Shown here one piece after another: positions 1 to 8,203 of a DNA stretch of 64,000 nucleotides; within the stretch, counting starts at the first letter, position 1, and the number at the start of each line of letters is the position of its first letter. Source of the DNA: G965197405 sp965197405. GTDB lineage: Bacteria > Chloroflexota > Dehalococcoidia > Lucifugimonadales > JAGWBF01. Both the position numbers and the translations under genes were made by a program. The DNA lies in assembly GCA_965197405.1 (NCBI GenBank), contig OZ240206.1, positions 310,001-374,000 of the forward strand, read 5' to 3'. Under the pieces are notes generated by a model. The model was not told where the DNA came from, did no database searches, and saw only the letters and a list, made by a program, of their open reading frames with translations.

Positions 1-171
1 TATGCCCAGGCCTACGGAGATGGCCTTGTCCATGCAATCGGAGATGTCGAGGTCCAGCTCTCTGCGTTGAGACACGGCGCTCCACCCCCTCAGGGCTGCC
101 GTTGCCGATACGACGACGGCATCTTCGCGCCAGGCGCTTATGGCCTTCACCGCTTCCAGAAAGGGTATCAA
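1..171 (-). CDS. ThDP-dependent decarboxylase-like C-domain subunit, partial
   Basis: Partial gene running off the left edge; only the first 57 codons are visible. A TTG start follows GGGAGA about 6 nt upstream and lies 12 nt after the stop of the small membrane gene, so the two are probably coupled. The segment ending in DISDCMDKAISVGLG lines up with GGCMGKASSLGLGLAL of the complete ThDP subunit at 610-1197. This suggests a paralogous or diverged beta-type subunit of a sulfopyruvate/phosphonopyruvate-decarboxylase-like enzyme. The ThDP-Mg motif itself lies outside the window, so the assignment rests on this local similarity. Confidence 0.55.
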   Translation of the reverse strand, partial: MIPFLEAVKAISAWREDAVVVSATAALRGWSAVSQRRELDLDISDCMDKAISVGLGI

Positions 172-183
172 CGCCCGTCTCCC

Positions 184-411
184 TCAGTTATCAGGCTGTG
201 GGCCGCCCTCATCGTCGCCGACTCTGGAGGGACCTCTACGGACGAGAACCATGACCCACATCCCCAAGGGTATCATAACGCCTCCCAGCACCCCAAGGGG
301 TATGCTGGAGTCGAGAAAGCCGGTGAAGAGCAGCCAGAAGCCGACTCCGAACAGGCCCCAGCCTACGGCTTGCCCAAAGAGACTTCTGGCGAGTATTTTC
401 AGCATTACCAT
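184..411 (-). CDS. small membrane protein, 75 aa
   Basis: ATG-started 75-residue protein with two hydrophobic segments (about residues 14-30, WGLFGVGFWLLFTGFL, and 38-56, GVLGGVMIPLGMWVMVLV), followed by a charged tail. It looks like a two-helix inner-membrane protein. I do not recognise the family. It lies between two ThDP-subunit-like genes on the same strand, and its stop is 12 nt from the next start, so co-transcription is likely. The Shine-Dalgarno signal is weak. Confidence 0.5.
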   Translation of the reverse strand: MVMLKILARSLFGQAVGWGLFGVGFWLLFTGFLDSSIPLGVLGGVMIPLGMWVMVLVRRGPSRVGDDEGGPQPDN

Positions 412-545
412 GAGGATAAGCCTGCACCCCCCATCCCGTCATTCCGGCCTTGAGCCGGAATCCATATCCCCGGCTTCGGGACTCCCGCTCCCCGTTTCCA
501 TGTGGACAAGCTTCGCGGGAGTGACGGCGGGGGAGTCCAGCGGCC

Positions 546-590
546 ATTTTCATGCCCTTGCATGGCCTTCACAAGGGCATGGGCAATCCG
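546..590. repeat. REP-like dispersed repeat, copy A
   Basis: About 45 bp beginning ATTTTCAT and containing a TGGCCTT/AAGGGCA-type inverted core followed by GGGCAATCCG. Three better-conserved copies occur at 12491-12533, 12661-12705 and 12827-12872. The preceding 100 bp (AGCCGGAATCC, CGGGAGTGACG) also resembles sequence beside the 12.6-kb copies, so a longer composite repeat of about 150 bp is shared between the two intergenic regions. Confidence 0.6.
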
Positions 591-609
591 GGGACTAGCT
601 GCCCCGGAA

Positions 610-1197
610 TTAGGTTCCGAAGAGCTTGGACAGCTCCGCTATGGCGACGGTGGTGTTCCTGCCGGGCCTCTGCCGGAACTGGACCGGAGTGTTCTCTATT
701 TCGGGGACGACCTTGAGGCATACCAGCACCGGCCCCTTTTGCTGGAGGATGTCGTCTATGTTGGTTGCAAGGTCTTCAGTGTCGTCGAACTCGTAGGCGG
801 CGGCGTACCCGGCCTCTCTGGCCATGCCCTGGAAGCTGGCTTTCCCCTCTCCCGGGATGGGCTGCCCGCCGGTAACGGCGTATACCCCGTTCTCGAAGAC
901 GAAGTGGTAGAGGTTTTCGGGGGCCTTGTTGCTTATCGTGACCAGCGTGCCCAGGTTCATCAGCAGGCTCCCATCGCCGTCCAGCACCATCACCTTGCGT
1001 TCGGGCCTTGCCAGGGCAAGGCCCAGGCCAAGGGACGAGGCCTTGCCCATGCAGCCGCCCATCGGGAAGTCCATCTCCTCATGCTGGGTAACACTGGGTA
1101 GGCCGAACCTCATGTTACCCGCGTTCATGGTGGTGATAATCAGGCTGTCACCCCGGTGCTCGTCCAGTATCCTGACAGCATCAATGTTTTTAATCAT
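610..1197 (-). CDS. ThDP-binding subunit (beta) of sulfopyruvate/phosphonopyruvate decarboxylase-like enzyme
   Basis: 195-aa ThDP C-domain subunit. The diphosphate/Mg motif reads LDGDGSLLMNLGTL, with the second-half Asn in FENGVYAVTGGQP; TMNAGNMRFGL near the N-terminus is typical of ComE-like chains. Split two-subunit enzymes of this kind decarboxylate 2-oxo acids such as sulfopyruvate or phosphonopyruvate, with the partner N-domain on a separate chain. The partner lies 48 nt upstream (1246-1752). Substrate cannot be read from sequence. The start is ATG with an AAAGGAG-like site about 12 nt upstream. Confidence 0.8.
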   Translation of the reverse strand: MIKNIDAVRILDEHRGDSLIITTMNAGNMRFGLPSVTQHEEMDFPMGGCMGKASSLGLGLALARPERKVMVLDGDGSLLMNLGTLVTISNKAPENLYHFVFENGVYAVTGGQPIPGEGKASFQGMAREAGYAAAYEFDDTEDLATNIDDILQQKGPVLVCLKVVPEIENTPVQFRQRPGRNTTVAIAELSKLFGT

Positions 1198-1245
1198 CGC
1201 TGGAAAGACTCCTTTACTGACTACTGATACTCGGAAGGCCGCGGG

Positions 1246-1752
1246 CTAGCTGCCAAATTCAGTCCCCAAGAGGACTGCGACGGGTCTGGAGGTGCGGACG
1301 GCCTCATCCGCCGCGATGGATATGCGAGATGCGTCTTGGTCCTCCTCTACCAGGTAGTAGTTGATGCCCCACGCATGAAGGACGTGCTCGATGAACCGGG
1401 CTGCCGAGTCCCTGGTAACGCCGTGTCTATCCCAGCCGCGATACCCTATCAGCATCACCAGGGGCTGGTTTACATCCAGGCCAAGCCCCCGTATGGAGTC
1501 GCCCGATTCCATGATGCCCGTATTCTGGATAAGCACCACGGGTTTCTTGCCACCCACCCAGAGCCCCGCTGCGATGGCCATAGTCTCGCCTTCTCGACAG
1601 ACGGGAACCAGGTCAATGGTGGGGTCTTCCATAAGCTGGTGGTACATGAAGTTGGTCTCGCTGTCCGGGAGCCACACCACATGGGTTATATTGTTCTTCT
1701 TGAGCTCCTCGACGATTGAGAGGGGATGTAGCACTGCTTCTTGCTGTTGCAT
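1246..1752 (-). CDS. ThDP-enzyme N-domain subunit (alpha), decarboxylase-like
   Basis: 168-aa N-domain (PYR) chain of a split ThDP enzyme. The activating-Glu region is VCREGETMAIAAGLWVGGKKP, followed by VLIQNTGIMESGDSIRGL, the standard alpha-subunit layout of sulfopyruvate/phosphonopyruvate decarboxylases (ComD-like). It is 48 nt upstream of the beta chain on the same strand, so a two-gene transcript is likely. GGAGG sits about 11 nt before the ATG. The region upstream (1753-1921) has a short direct repeat, CAGTGAGTCC, and no further gene. Confidence 0.8.
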   Translation of the reverse strand: MQQQEAVLHPLSIVEELKKNNITHVVWLPDSETNFMYHQLMEDPTIDLVPVCREGETMAIAAGLWVGGKKPVVLIQNTGIMESGDSIRGLGLDVNQPLVMLIGYRGWDRHGVTRDSAARFIEHVLHAWGINYYLVEEDQDASRISIAADEAVRTSRPVAVLLGTEFGS

Positions 1753-1921
1753 CTTATCTGCTTTGCCTCCCAGTGAGTCCCCAGTGAGTCCGATAATTCA
1801 GATAAGTCAAACGAATCAGGGGGATTGCGAGCTTGACGGCCCCTATTATATGCGAGGGCAGGGCCGAGGTCAACGCTCCCTGGCGGCCCGATGCAAGCCC
1901 CACGGAGCGGTCGGGGGATGG

Positions 1922-3292
1922 CTAAGCCGTGGAGTCCAGCGCCTCCCTCACGGCGCGCAGCAGCGTGTCCTCCTCCTCCAGGAAAACGGTCCGGGGGTCC
2001 AGGAGGACCCTGTCGTCATCAATGCGTGCTATCACGGGCGTGCTGTAGTCCCTCAGCCTCCCCATCACCCCCTGAGCGCCCCCCGGAAGGCCGTCACACT
2101 CCAGGGTCGCCAGCCATGTGCCAAGGGTCTCGCCCGGAAGGCTGCCCCCTCCGATGGTGGAACGACTCCTCAAGACCAACGCCCTGCTGCCGATTGCCAT
2201 TTGCCAGTGGTAAGCGCGGTTCTCCAGCTCCCCGGCGGAGGTGCTTATCATTCGCCAGACGGGTATTTTCGCCTCCGCTTCACCCTTCACATAGTGAAGG
2301 AGAGTCGCGCCGAGGGCGGCAAGGCTCATCTTGTCTATCCGCACGGCCCTGGCGAGGGGATGCCTCTCCAGCCTGCTGACCAGGTCCCTCCTGCCTACCA
2401 CTATGCCCGCTTGAGGGCCGCCCAGCAGCTTGTCACCGGAAAAGAACACCAGCCCCGCACCCGCGGCGATGCTCTCCTGGGGTGTAGGCTCGTAGGTCAG
2501 GCCATAGTCCTGGGTGTTCAGCAGGCAGCCGCTTCCGACGTCATGGAGGACCGGGACTCCCCGGCGAGACGCGATTTCTGCAAGCTCTCCGGTCTCGGCG
2601 GAGTGGGTGAAGCCCTCAATGCGGAAATTGCTGGAGTGGACCTTGAGGAGCGCTGCGGTGTTCTCGTTGATGGCGTCCTCGTAGTCCGAGGCGTAGGTAC
2701 GGTTGGTGGTGCCCACCTCGACCAGGGTGGCGCCGCTTTGGAGCAGGACTTCGGGTATGCGGAACCCCCCTCCTATCTCTACCTCTTCTCCCCTGGAGAC
2801 TATGACCTCTTTGCCTTTGGCCAGGGCTGACAGGCCCAGGAGAAGGGCAGAGGCATTGTTGTTCACCACCAGGGCCGACTGGGCACCCGTGAGCTGGCAA
2901 AGAAGGGGCTGGATGTGTCCCTGGCGGGAGCCACGCTTTCCCTCCAGCAGGTCGAGTTCCAGATTGCTGTAGCCCTCAGCAGCCTGGAGCATGGCCTCCA
3001 TAGCGTCCAGGCTCAGGGGAGTACGGCCCAGGTTGGTATGTATAATGACGCCCGTGGCGTTGATGACCGGGCGGGGATACACCCTACCCAGCAGCTCAAC
3101 ACGCTGGGCCACGGAGGCGACGATCTCGTCCGCAGTCGGGGCGTTGTAGCCGTTGCGTATAGCGCCCCTGGCCTCCTCTATCTGCTCCCTTACGAGATTT
3201 GTCACCCAGTCCCGGGTATACTCCCCAATCAGCGTCCTGATTGGCCTGCTGGACAGCACGCTTTCCACGCTGGGCAAGTTCCGGAACTCCAT
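1922..3292 (-). CDS. selA: L-seryl-tRNA(Sec) selenium transferase SelA
   Basis: PLP-dependent enzyme that converts Ser-tRNA(Sec) to Sec-tRNA(Sec) using selenophosphate. Visible family features are the N-terminal LPSVESVL, YPRPVINATGVIIHTNLGRTPLS, the GSRQGHIQ region, VHSSNFRIEGF, and the PLP lysine in FFSGDKLLGGPQAG. The C-terminal small domain ends at EEDTLLRAVREAL. Length (456 aa) is normal. I chose the ATG at 3292 because GGAGG lies 8 nt upstream; a TTG nine codons earlier is possible. No selB, selD or tRNA-Sec is in the window, so selenoprotein synthesis must be completed elsewhere. Confidence 0.95.
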   Translation of the reverse strand: MEFRNLPSVESVLSSRPIRTLIGEYTRDWVTNLVREQIEEARGAIRNGYNAPTADEIVASVAQRVELLGRVYPRPVINATGVIIHTNLGRTPLSLDAMEAMLQAAEGYSNLELDLLEGKRGSRQGHIQPLLCQLTGAQSALVVNNNASALLLGLSALAKGKEVIVSRGEEVEIGGGFRIPEVLLQSGATLVEVGTTNRTYASDYEDAINENTAALLKVHSSNFRIEGFTHSAETGELAEIASRRGVPVLHDVGSGCLLNTQDYGLTYEPTPQESIAAGAGLVFFSGDKLLGGPQAGIVVGRRDLVSRLERHPLARAVRIDKMSLAALGATLLHYVKGEAEAKIPVWRMISTSAGELENRAYHWQMAIGSRALVLRSRSTIGGGSLPGETLGTWLATLECDGLPGGAQGVMGRLRDYSTPVIARIDDDRVLLDPRTVFLEEEDTLLRAVREALDSTA

Positions 3293-3319
3293 GGGCTCTG
3301 CCTCCGGGGATTCAGCCAA

Positions 3320-3492
3320 GTGTGATACATACCCTGTCGCTAACCAATTTTATCACGAAATGCGCCGTTATACCTTACGGTCAGCCATGAAGTCAGGGTC
3401 TTTCAATTCTCGACACCAGGTGAATACAGGCTCCCGCCGCGTGTCATTCCGAGCTCAGCGAGGAATCTAAAATGCTTGGATAGCAGCACGCC
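3320..3492. other. intergenic region upstream of selA with dispersed repeat
   Basis: No gene seen. Contains GAGCTCAGCGAGGAATCT at about 3451-3468, a fragment of the same dispersed repeat found at 12.7 kb. The first IS5 copy is inserted just beyond it. The flank after the IS (4469-4520) carries the inverted CCCCGCTCCGCTCGGGG. Confidence 0.5.
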
Positions 3493-3495
3493 TAA

Positions 3496-4465
3496 GAGCC
3501 TATCCTAAAAACCGGTGAAACCCGCTGAGTAGTGAATGAGGAAGGAGGCAGAGGAGCGGCTAAACTTGGGGAATGACGAAAGCGAAAGAACCCAAGCCGC
3601 CTCGACCACCCCGCGCCGGCCCAGCCTCTCCGACCAACCCCACCACCGGCTCCTTCCAAGTATCCGACGAACTGTGGGAGGCACTGGCTCCACTCCTTCC
3701 CCAGCGGGTGAATACCCATCCCTTGGGCGGAGGCCGCCCCCGGGTCCCGGACCGGACCTGCGCCAACGGTATCTTCTACGTGCTTCGCACCGGTTGCCAG
3801 TGGAAGTCCTTGGATGCCACCGGCATTTGCTCCGGCTCCACCGCCCACCTGCGCTTTCAGGAATGGGCCGCCGCCGGGGTGTTCCTGGAGCTATGGCGGA
3901 CCGGGCTGGAACGCTATGACGAATTGAAGGGTTTGGACTGGAGCTGGCTGAGCATGGACGGGGCCTTGACCAAATCCCCCTTGGGCGGGGGGGAAAACCG
4001 GTCCCAACCCCACGGACCGGGGTAAGAGCGGGGTCAAACGCAGTCTGTTGACCGAAGCCGGGGGCATTCCGGTGGGGCTGGCAGTGGACGGGGCCAACCG
4101 CCACGATATGAAGCTGGTGCGGGCCACGGTGGACAGCCTCCCCGTGCCACGCCCCGCGCCCAGCCCGGAGCATCCCCAGGGTCTGTGCTTGGACAAGGGC
4201 TACGACTTTGATGAGGTGCGCCGGACCGTGGACGAGTTTGGCTTCACGGCCCACATACGCAGCCGTGGGGAAGAGGCTCAGGCCATCAAGAAAGAGGCCG
4301 GCTTCAAAGCCCGGCGCTGGGTGGTGGAACGCACCCACAGCTGGATGAACCGCTTCCGGCGCATTTTGGTCCGCTGGGACAAGTCTCCCACCAACTACAT
4401 AGCCTTTCTTCATTTCGCCTGTGCCCTTATCGCTCTCAGAGCCGCCGGGTTATTAGGATAGGCTC
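3496..4465 (+). mobile_element. IS5-family (IS427-like) element, copy 1 of 4
   Basis: 970-bp element with ends GAGCCTATCCTAA / TTAGGATAGGCTC, flanked by TAA on both sides (3493-3495 and 4466-4468). Three further copies of identical length lie at 25588, 36299 and 50274. They differ by only a few substitutions, indicating recent activity. This copy carries G7A4 at its slippery run (about 3988-3998). It landed in intergenic repeat sequence and breaks no gene. Confidence 0.93.
3573..4461 (+). CDS. IS5-family transposase, two overlapping frames (copy 1)
   Basis: Reading frame 1 (3573-4025) carries the N-terminal DUF4096-type domain (DELWEALAPLLP, NGIFYVLRTGCQWKSL) and the first catalytic Asp (SMDGALTKSPLGGG). 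Frame 2 carries the second Asp (LAVDGANRHDMK), CLDKGYDFDEV and the catalytic Glu region (RRWVVERTHSWMNRFRRI), ending at 4461 inside the terminal repeat. The frames meet at GGGGGGGAAAA, the usual site of programmed frameshifting in this group. The product is therefore probably a fused, active DDE transposase rather than a pseudogene. Confidence 0.85.
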
Positions 4466-4636
4466 TAAGAAGGCAAGGACATTAGACCCCCCGCTCCGCT
4501 CGGGGTGACGATTGAAAGGCCCTGGGTATGAAGTATGATGTTGGGACACGGCCTACCATGAACTCAAACTCGGTGTTACACTACCCGGCATGGATAAAGT
4601 CCGGATTGCATCGAGATTGCGAAGGGTTGGTGAGCT

Positions 4637-5620
4637 ATGAGAGCAGTCTGGTATGAGCGGAACGGCCCCTCCGATGTCCTGCGAGTCGGCGAGATGCCCG
4701 ACCCTGAGCCGGGTCCGGGGGAGGTGCGCGTCCGCATCGTCTCTTCCGGGATCAACCCGTCGGACTGGAAGCGACGGATGGGCTTGACTATACCGATAAA
4801 CTTCCCCAAGGTGATTCCCCACCAGGACGGAGCGGGCGTCATAGACCGGGTCGGCGCGGGCGTGCCGGAGACGCGCATTGGCGAGCGCGTCTGGCTTTAC
4901 GAAGCGCAGACTGGCCGTCCCTTTGGCACAGCCGCCGACTGCACTGTCCAGCCTGCCGGACGCGTGATGCTCCTCCCTCCCAACACCAGCTTCGACGAGG
5001 GCGCGTGCCTGGGGGTCCCGGCTATGACCGCCCATCGCTGTGTCTTCTCCGATGGCCCGGTCACCGGCAAGACCCTGCTAATCACAGGCGGCGCGGGGGC
5101 AGTCAGCAACTATGCCATCCAGCTATCGAAGCTGGATGGCGCGAGGGTCCTCGCGACCGTAAGCTCCGATGAGAAGGCTGTCATGGCGACCGCCGCCGGC
5201 GCAGACCACACCATCAACTACCGGACAGAGGACTCCGTGGCCCGCATTATGGAAATCACCAATGGAATGGGTGTGGACCACATCGTTGAGGTTGACTTTG
5301 CGGGGAACTTCCACGTAAGCAGGGAAGTCCTCAGAACAAACGGGGTACTCGCCGTTTACGCCGCGGGAACAGCCCCCCAGCCTCCGGTCCCCCTCCAGTT
5401 CAGGGCCAGCAACGTCACCCTTCGCCTCGTGCTGGTCTACGATATGCCGGAAGCGGCGAAGCAGGCCGCCGTGGAAGAGATTACCGGTCTTCTGGAGGCG
5501 GGCAAGCTGCGCCATGTTTTAGGCCCCCACTTTCCCCTGGAGTCTGCGGCACAGGCGCACGACGCCGTGGAAGGTGGCGCCATCGGCAAGGTTATCCTGG
5601 ACGTGGGGGCCTGCACCTAG
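4637..5620 (+). CDS. zinc-independent MDR oxidoreductase, quinone-reductase-like
   Basis: 327-aa medium-chain dehydrogenase/reductase. The N-terminal GroES-like domain has the NADPH:quinone reductase signature GEVRVRIVSSGINPSDWKRR and no structural or catalytic zinc cysteines. The Rossmann domain holds VTGKTLLITGGAGAVSNYAIQLSK, slightly changed from the usual GGAGAVG. ATG start within GAGCTATG. It probably reduces quinones or enones with NADPH. It stands alone between an IS and the signalling cluster, so context adds nothing. Confidence 0.85.
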   Translation: MRAVWYERNGPSDVLRVGEMPDPEPGPGEVRVRIVSSGINPSDWKRRMGLTIPINFPKVIPHQDGAGVIDRVGAGVPETRIGERVWLYEAQTGRPFGTAADCTVQPAGRVMLLPPNTSFDEGACLGVPAMTAHRCVFSDGPVTGKTLLITGGAGAVSNYAIQLSKLDGARVLATVSSDEKAVMATAAGADHTINYRTEDSVARIMEITNGMGVDHIVEVDFAGNFHVSREVLRTNGVLAVYAAGTAPQPPVPLQFRASNVTLRLVLVYDMPEAAKQAAVEEITGLLEAGKLRHVLGPHFPLESAAQAHDAVEGGAIGKVILDVGACT

Positions 5621-5639
5621 CTTCAAGTAAACGCCAGCT

Positions 5640-5909
5640 CTTCTTGCGACCACCATAAGTTAAAGGGCGACCCTCCAATGAGCGGCGCGGGTGGGGAGGT
5701 TGTAGAAGCTTGTGGTGGGCCTGCCGAAGCTGAGCTATAGCTTTTTCAGTTCGAATTGGTGTAACATTGCTGCACTGGCTGTCCTATACGCGTAGAAGGG
5801 CATGTATTCCGCAAAGACTACCTCAGCTTGGTCTTCCATATTGGTCTCTCCCAGGGGGCCGCACCCAACACGGACCGAGAGGCCTGAGGTGGTCTGAAGG
5901 AAGTGCTAA
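5640..5909. other. intergenic region before signalling cluster
   Basis: About 270 bp with no convincing gene on either strand. It presumably holds the promoter of the downstream kinase gene, but I see no clear -35/-10 pair. Confidence 0.4.
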
Positions 5910-7688
5910 GTGAAGGATGAAGACAGGACAAAAGAGCAGCTTATAGCTGAGGTGGCTGCTCTACGGCAGCGAATCGCCGAAATGGAAGCATCGAAGGCCG
6001 GGCGTGAGCGCGTGGGGCACCGGCTGGACCACGGAGCAAATTCCTCGCAGGACCGGGCTAATATACTGGTGTCCATTCTCGACTGCGTGCCCGACGGGGT
6101 GGTGGCCGCCGATAAGAACGGGGAGTTCCTGCTGTGGAACCCGGCTGCTGAGCGAATAATCGGCAAGGGGGCGATGAACTCCAAGCCCGACGAGTGGGCT
6201 GAAATGTATGGCGGTTTTCTTCCGGACACGGTGACGCCTTTTCCCACTGACGACATACCGTTGGTGCGGGCAATACGGGGGGAGAGCACGGACGCAGTGG
6301 AAATGTTCGTGCGTCACCAACAAGTGGATGAAGGCACTTACATCAGTGTCACGGGGATACCTCTGAAAGATGAAAAAGACGACCTGATAGGCGGTATCGC
6401 CGTCTTCCACGATATTACCCGGCGCAAGCGGGCGGATGCGGCGCTGCGGCAGACTGAAAAGAGGTATTACAACATATTTGAAGGCGCTGCCGTGTCCATC
6501 TGGGAACAGGACTTCTCCGAGGTTAAAGCGGCCATTGACGACCTGAAAGCCCGGGGAATCACGGACTTTCAGGCGCACTTCGACCAGCATCCGGACCTCG
6601 TTGACGAGGTCATACGGATGACAAAAATCCTGGACGTCAACGATACGTCGCTAAGACTGTATGGAGCGACAAGCAAAGAGGAGCTGATGGGGTCCCTGGA
6701 CAAACTGTTCCTGCCGGAGTCCCGTCAGACCCTCCTGGAGTTGCTTGTCGCCATGGCCGACGGAGAGACTTATTTCGAAGCCGAGAGCGCCATCAAGGAC
6801 CTGCAGGGGAACCGCATAGACATACTGGTGACGATGGCGATGTACTCCGTGAATAGGGAATTCGACAACGTTCTGGTCAGCTCCATAGACATCACCCGGC
6901 GAAAGCAGGCTGAACGGGCGCTTCAGAGATACACCGAGGAGCTATCTCGCTCCAATGCCGAGTTGGAGCAGTTCGCTTACGTGGCCTCCCACGACCTCCA
7001 GGAACCGACGCGCAAGGTCCAGGCATTCGGCGACCGCCTCGAGGCCGTGTCCGGCGACGCGCTTGGCGACCGGGGACGCGACTACCTGGAGCGGATGAAG
7101 GACGCGGCAGGACGTATGCAGACCCTGATCAATAACTTGCTGACCTACTCGCGAGTTACGACCAGGGCCCAGCCCTTCGTTCCTGTCGAGCTTTCCCAGG
7201 TCGCGCGGGACGTACTGTCCGACCTGGAAGTGAAGATAGAGAAGGAAGCCGCACGGGTGGAAGTGGGCGACCTGCCGACAATTGACGCCGATCCAACACA
7301 GATGCGTCAATTGCTCCAGAACCTCATCGGCAACTCTCTGAAGTTCCATCCAGAGGGAGAGACCACGGTCGTCAAGATTCATGGCGAGCTCTTGAAGGGT
7401 GAGGGACAGCGCCAGAGGGGAATCGCCCCTGTGGACGGGCGCTGCCAGATAATCGTTGAAGACAACGGCATCGGGTTCGATGAGAAATATCTCGACCGCA
7501 TCTTCACAATTTTCCAGCGCCTTCACGGCCGCAACGAATACGAGGGGACGGGTATCGGCCTGGCGGTCTGCCGTAAGATTGCCGAACGTCATGGCGGAGA
7601 CATTACGGCGAAAAGCGCACCGGGGCATGGAGCGACCTTCATCGTTACGCTCCCCATTAAACAAGACGCGAGGGAAGCGGTACAGTGA
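5910..7688 (+). CDS. PAS-PAS sensor histidine kinase
   Basis: 592-aa soluble kinase with no membrane segment. Order: short N-terminal coiled coil; PAS 1 (about 50-175, ILDCVPDGVVAADKNGEFLLWNPAAERI...HDITRRKR); PAS 2 (about 185-335, NIFEGAAVSIWEQDF...SSIDITRRKQ); HisKA with phospho-accepting His in YVASHDLQEPTRK; HATPase with N box NLIGNSLKFHP, G1 DNGIGFD and G2 GTGIGLAVC. The FQRLHGRNEYEGTGIG segment is typical of phytochrome-type kinases paired with single-domain receivers. Its stop overlaps the next gene by 4 nt (GTGA). Confidence 0.92.
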   Translation: MKDEDRTKEQLIAEVAALRQRIAEMEASKAGRERVGHRLDHGANSSQDRANILVSILDCVPDGVVAADKNGEFLLWNPAAERIIGKGAMNSKPDEWAEMYGGFLPDTVTPFPTDDIPLVRAIRGESTDAVEMFVRHQQVDEGTYISVTGIPLKDEKDDLIGGIAVFHDITRRKRADAALRQTEKRYYNIFEGAAVSIWEQDFSEVKAAIDDLKARGITDFQAHFDQHPDLVDEVIRMTKILDVNDTSLRLYGATSKEELMGSLDKLFLPESRQTLLELLVAMADGETYFEAESAIKDLQGNRIDILVTMAMYSVNREFDNVLVSSIDITRRKQAERALQRYTEELSRSNAELEQFAYVASHDLQEPTRKVQAFGDRLEAVSGDALGDRGRDYLERMKDAAGRMQTLINNLLTYSRVTTRAQPFVPVELSQVARDVLSDLEVKIEKEAARVEVGDLPTIDADPTQMRQLLQNLIGNSLKFHPEGETTVVKIHGELLKGEGQRQRGIAPVDGRCQIIVEDNGIGFDEKYLDRIFTIFQRLHGRNEYEGTGIGLAVCRKIAERHGGDITAKSAPGHGATFIVTLPIKQDAREAVQ

Positions 7689-8146
7689 GCAGCGACAGGG
7701 AGCCTATCATAATCCTCATGGCCGACGACGACCCGGAGGACCAGATGCTGGTCAGGGAAGCGTGGAAGGAAAGCCGGTTGGCCAACGACCTGAGATTCGT
7801 CAGCGATGGCGAGCACCTGATGGACTACCTGTACCGTCGCGGGGAGTACGGCGACCCCGGCAGCTCACCGCGCCCGGGGCTGATATTGCTCGACCTGAAC
7901 ATGCCCAAAAAGGACGGGCGCGAGGCGCTGGAGGAGATCAAGGCCGACCCCGACCTGATGCGAATTCCAATCGTGGTGCTGACGTCGTCGAAGGCTGACG
8001 AGGACATAGTTAGGAGCTATAACCTGGGGGTCAGCGGGTTCATCACCAAGCCGGTCACCTTCGACGGGTTGGTCAGGATAATGAAGGCCCTGGGAAAATA
8101 CTGGATCGAGATAGTCGAGCTTCCGCCGCAAAACACTGAGGAGTGA
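7685..8146 (+). CDS. single-domain response regulator (Rcp1-like)
   Basis: 153-aa receiver domain without an output domain. Acidic pair in MADDDPEDQ, phospho-acceptor Asp in LILLDLNMPKKDG, Thr in VVLTSSKADED, Lys in GFITKPVTF. The pattern ADDDPEDQxLVREA with LPKxDGxEALxEIK is typical of Rcp1-type regulators partnered with soluble PAS or phytochrome kinases. Its GTG start overlaps the kinase stop, so it is translationally coupled and the likely cognate partner. Confidence 0.92.
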   Translation: MSSDREPIIILMADDDPEDQMLVREAWKESRLANDLRFVSDGEHLMDYLYRRGEYGDPGSSPRPGLILLDLNMPKKDGREALEEIKADPDLMRIPIVVLTSSKADEDIVRSYNLGVSGFITKPVTFDGLVRIMKALGKYWIEIVELPPQNTEE

Positions 8147-8203
8147 CACACTCTTGCGCCTCCTTGCGTCTCATGGAGGGGGAATTCTGACGAGGTAAAA
8201 GGC

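Noticed and set aside
610..1197. Acetolactate synthase or pyruvate oxidase assignment for the ThDP pair
   Set aside because: The chains are far too short and split; the two-subunit layout and motifs fit the sulfopyruvate/phosphonopyruvate decarboxylase type.
1391..2830. 479-codon plus-strand frame opposite selA and the ThDP alpha subunit
   Set aside because: Crosses two clear minus-strand genes and their intergenic gap; no recognisable domain.
3505..4413. 302-codon minus-strand frame in each 970-bp IS5 copy
   Set aside because: Antisense shadow of the transposase; composition is typical of high-GC reverse frames and it carries no motif.
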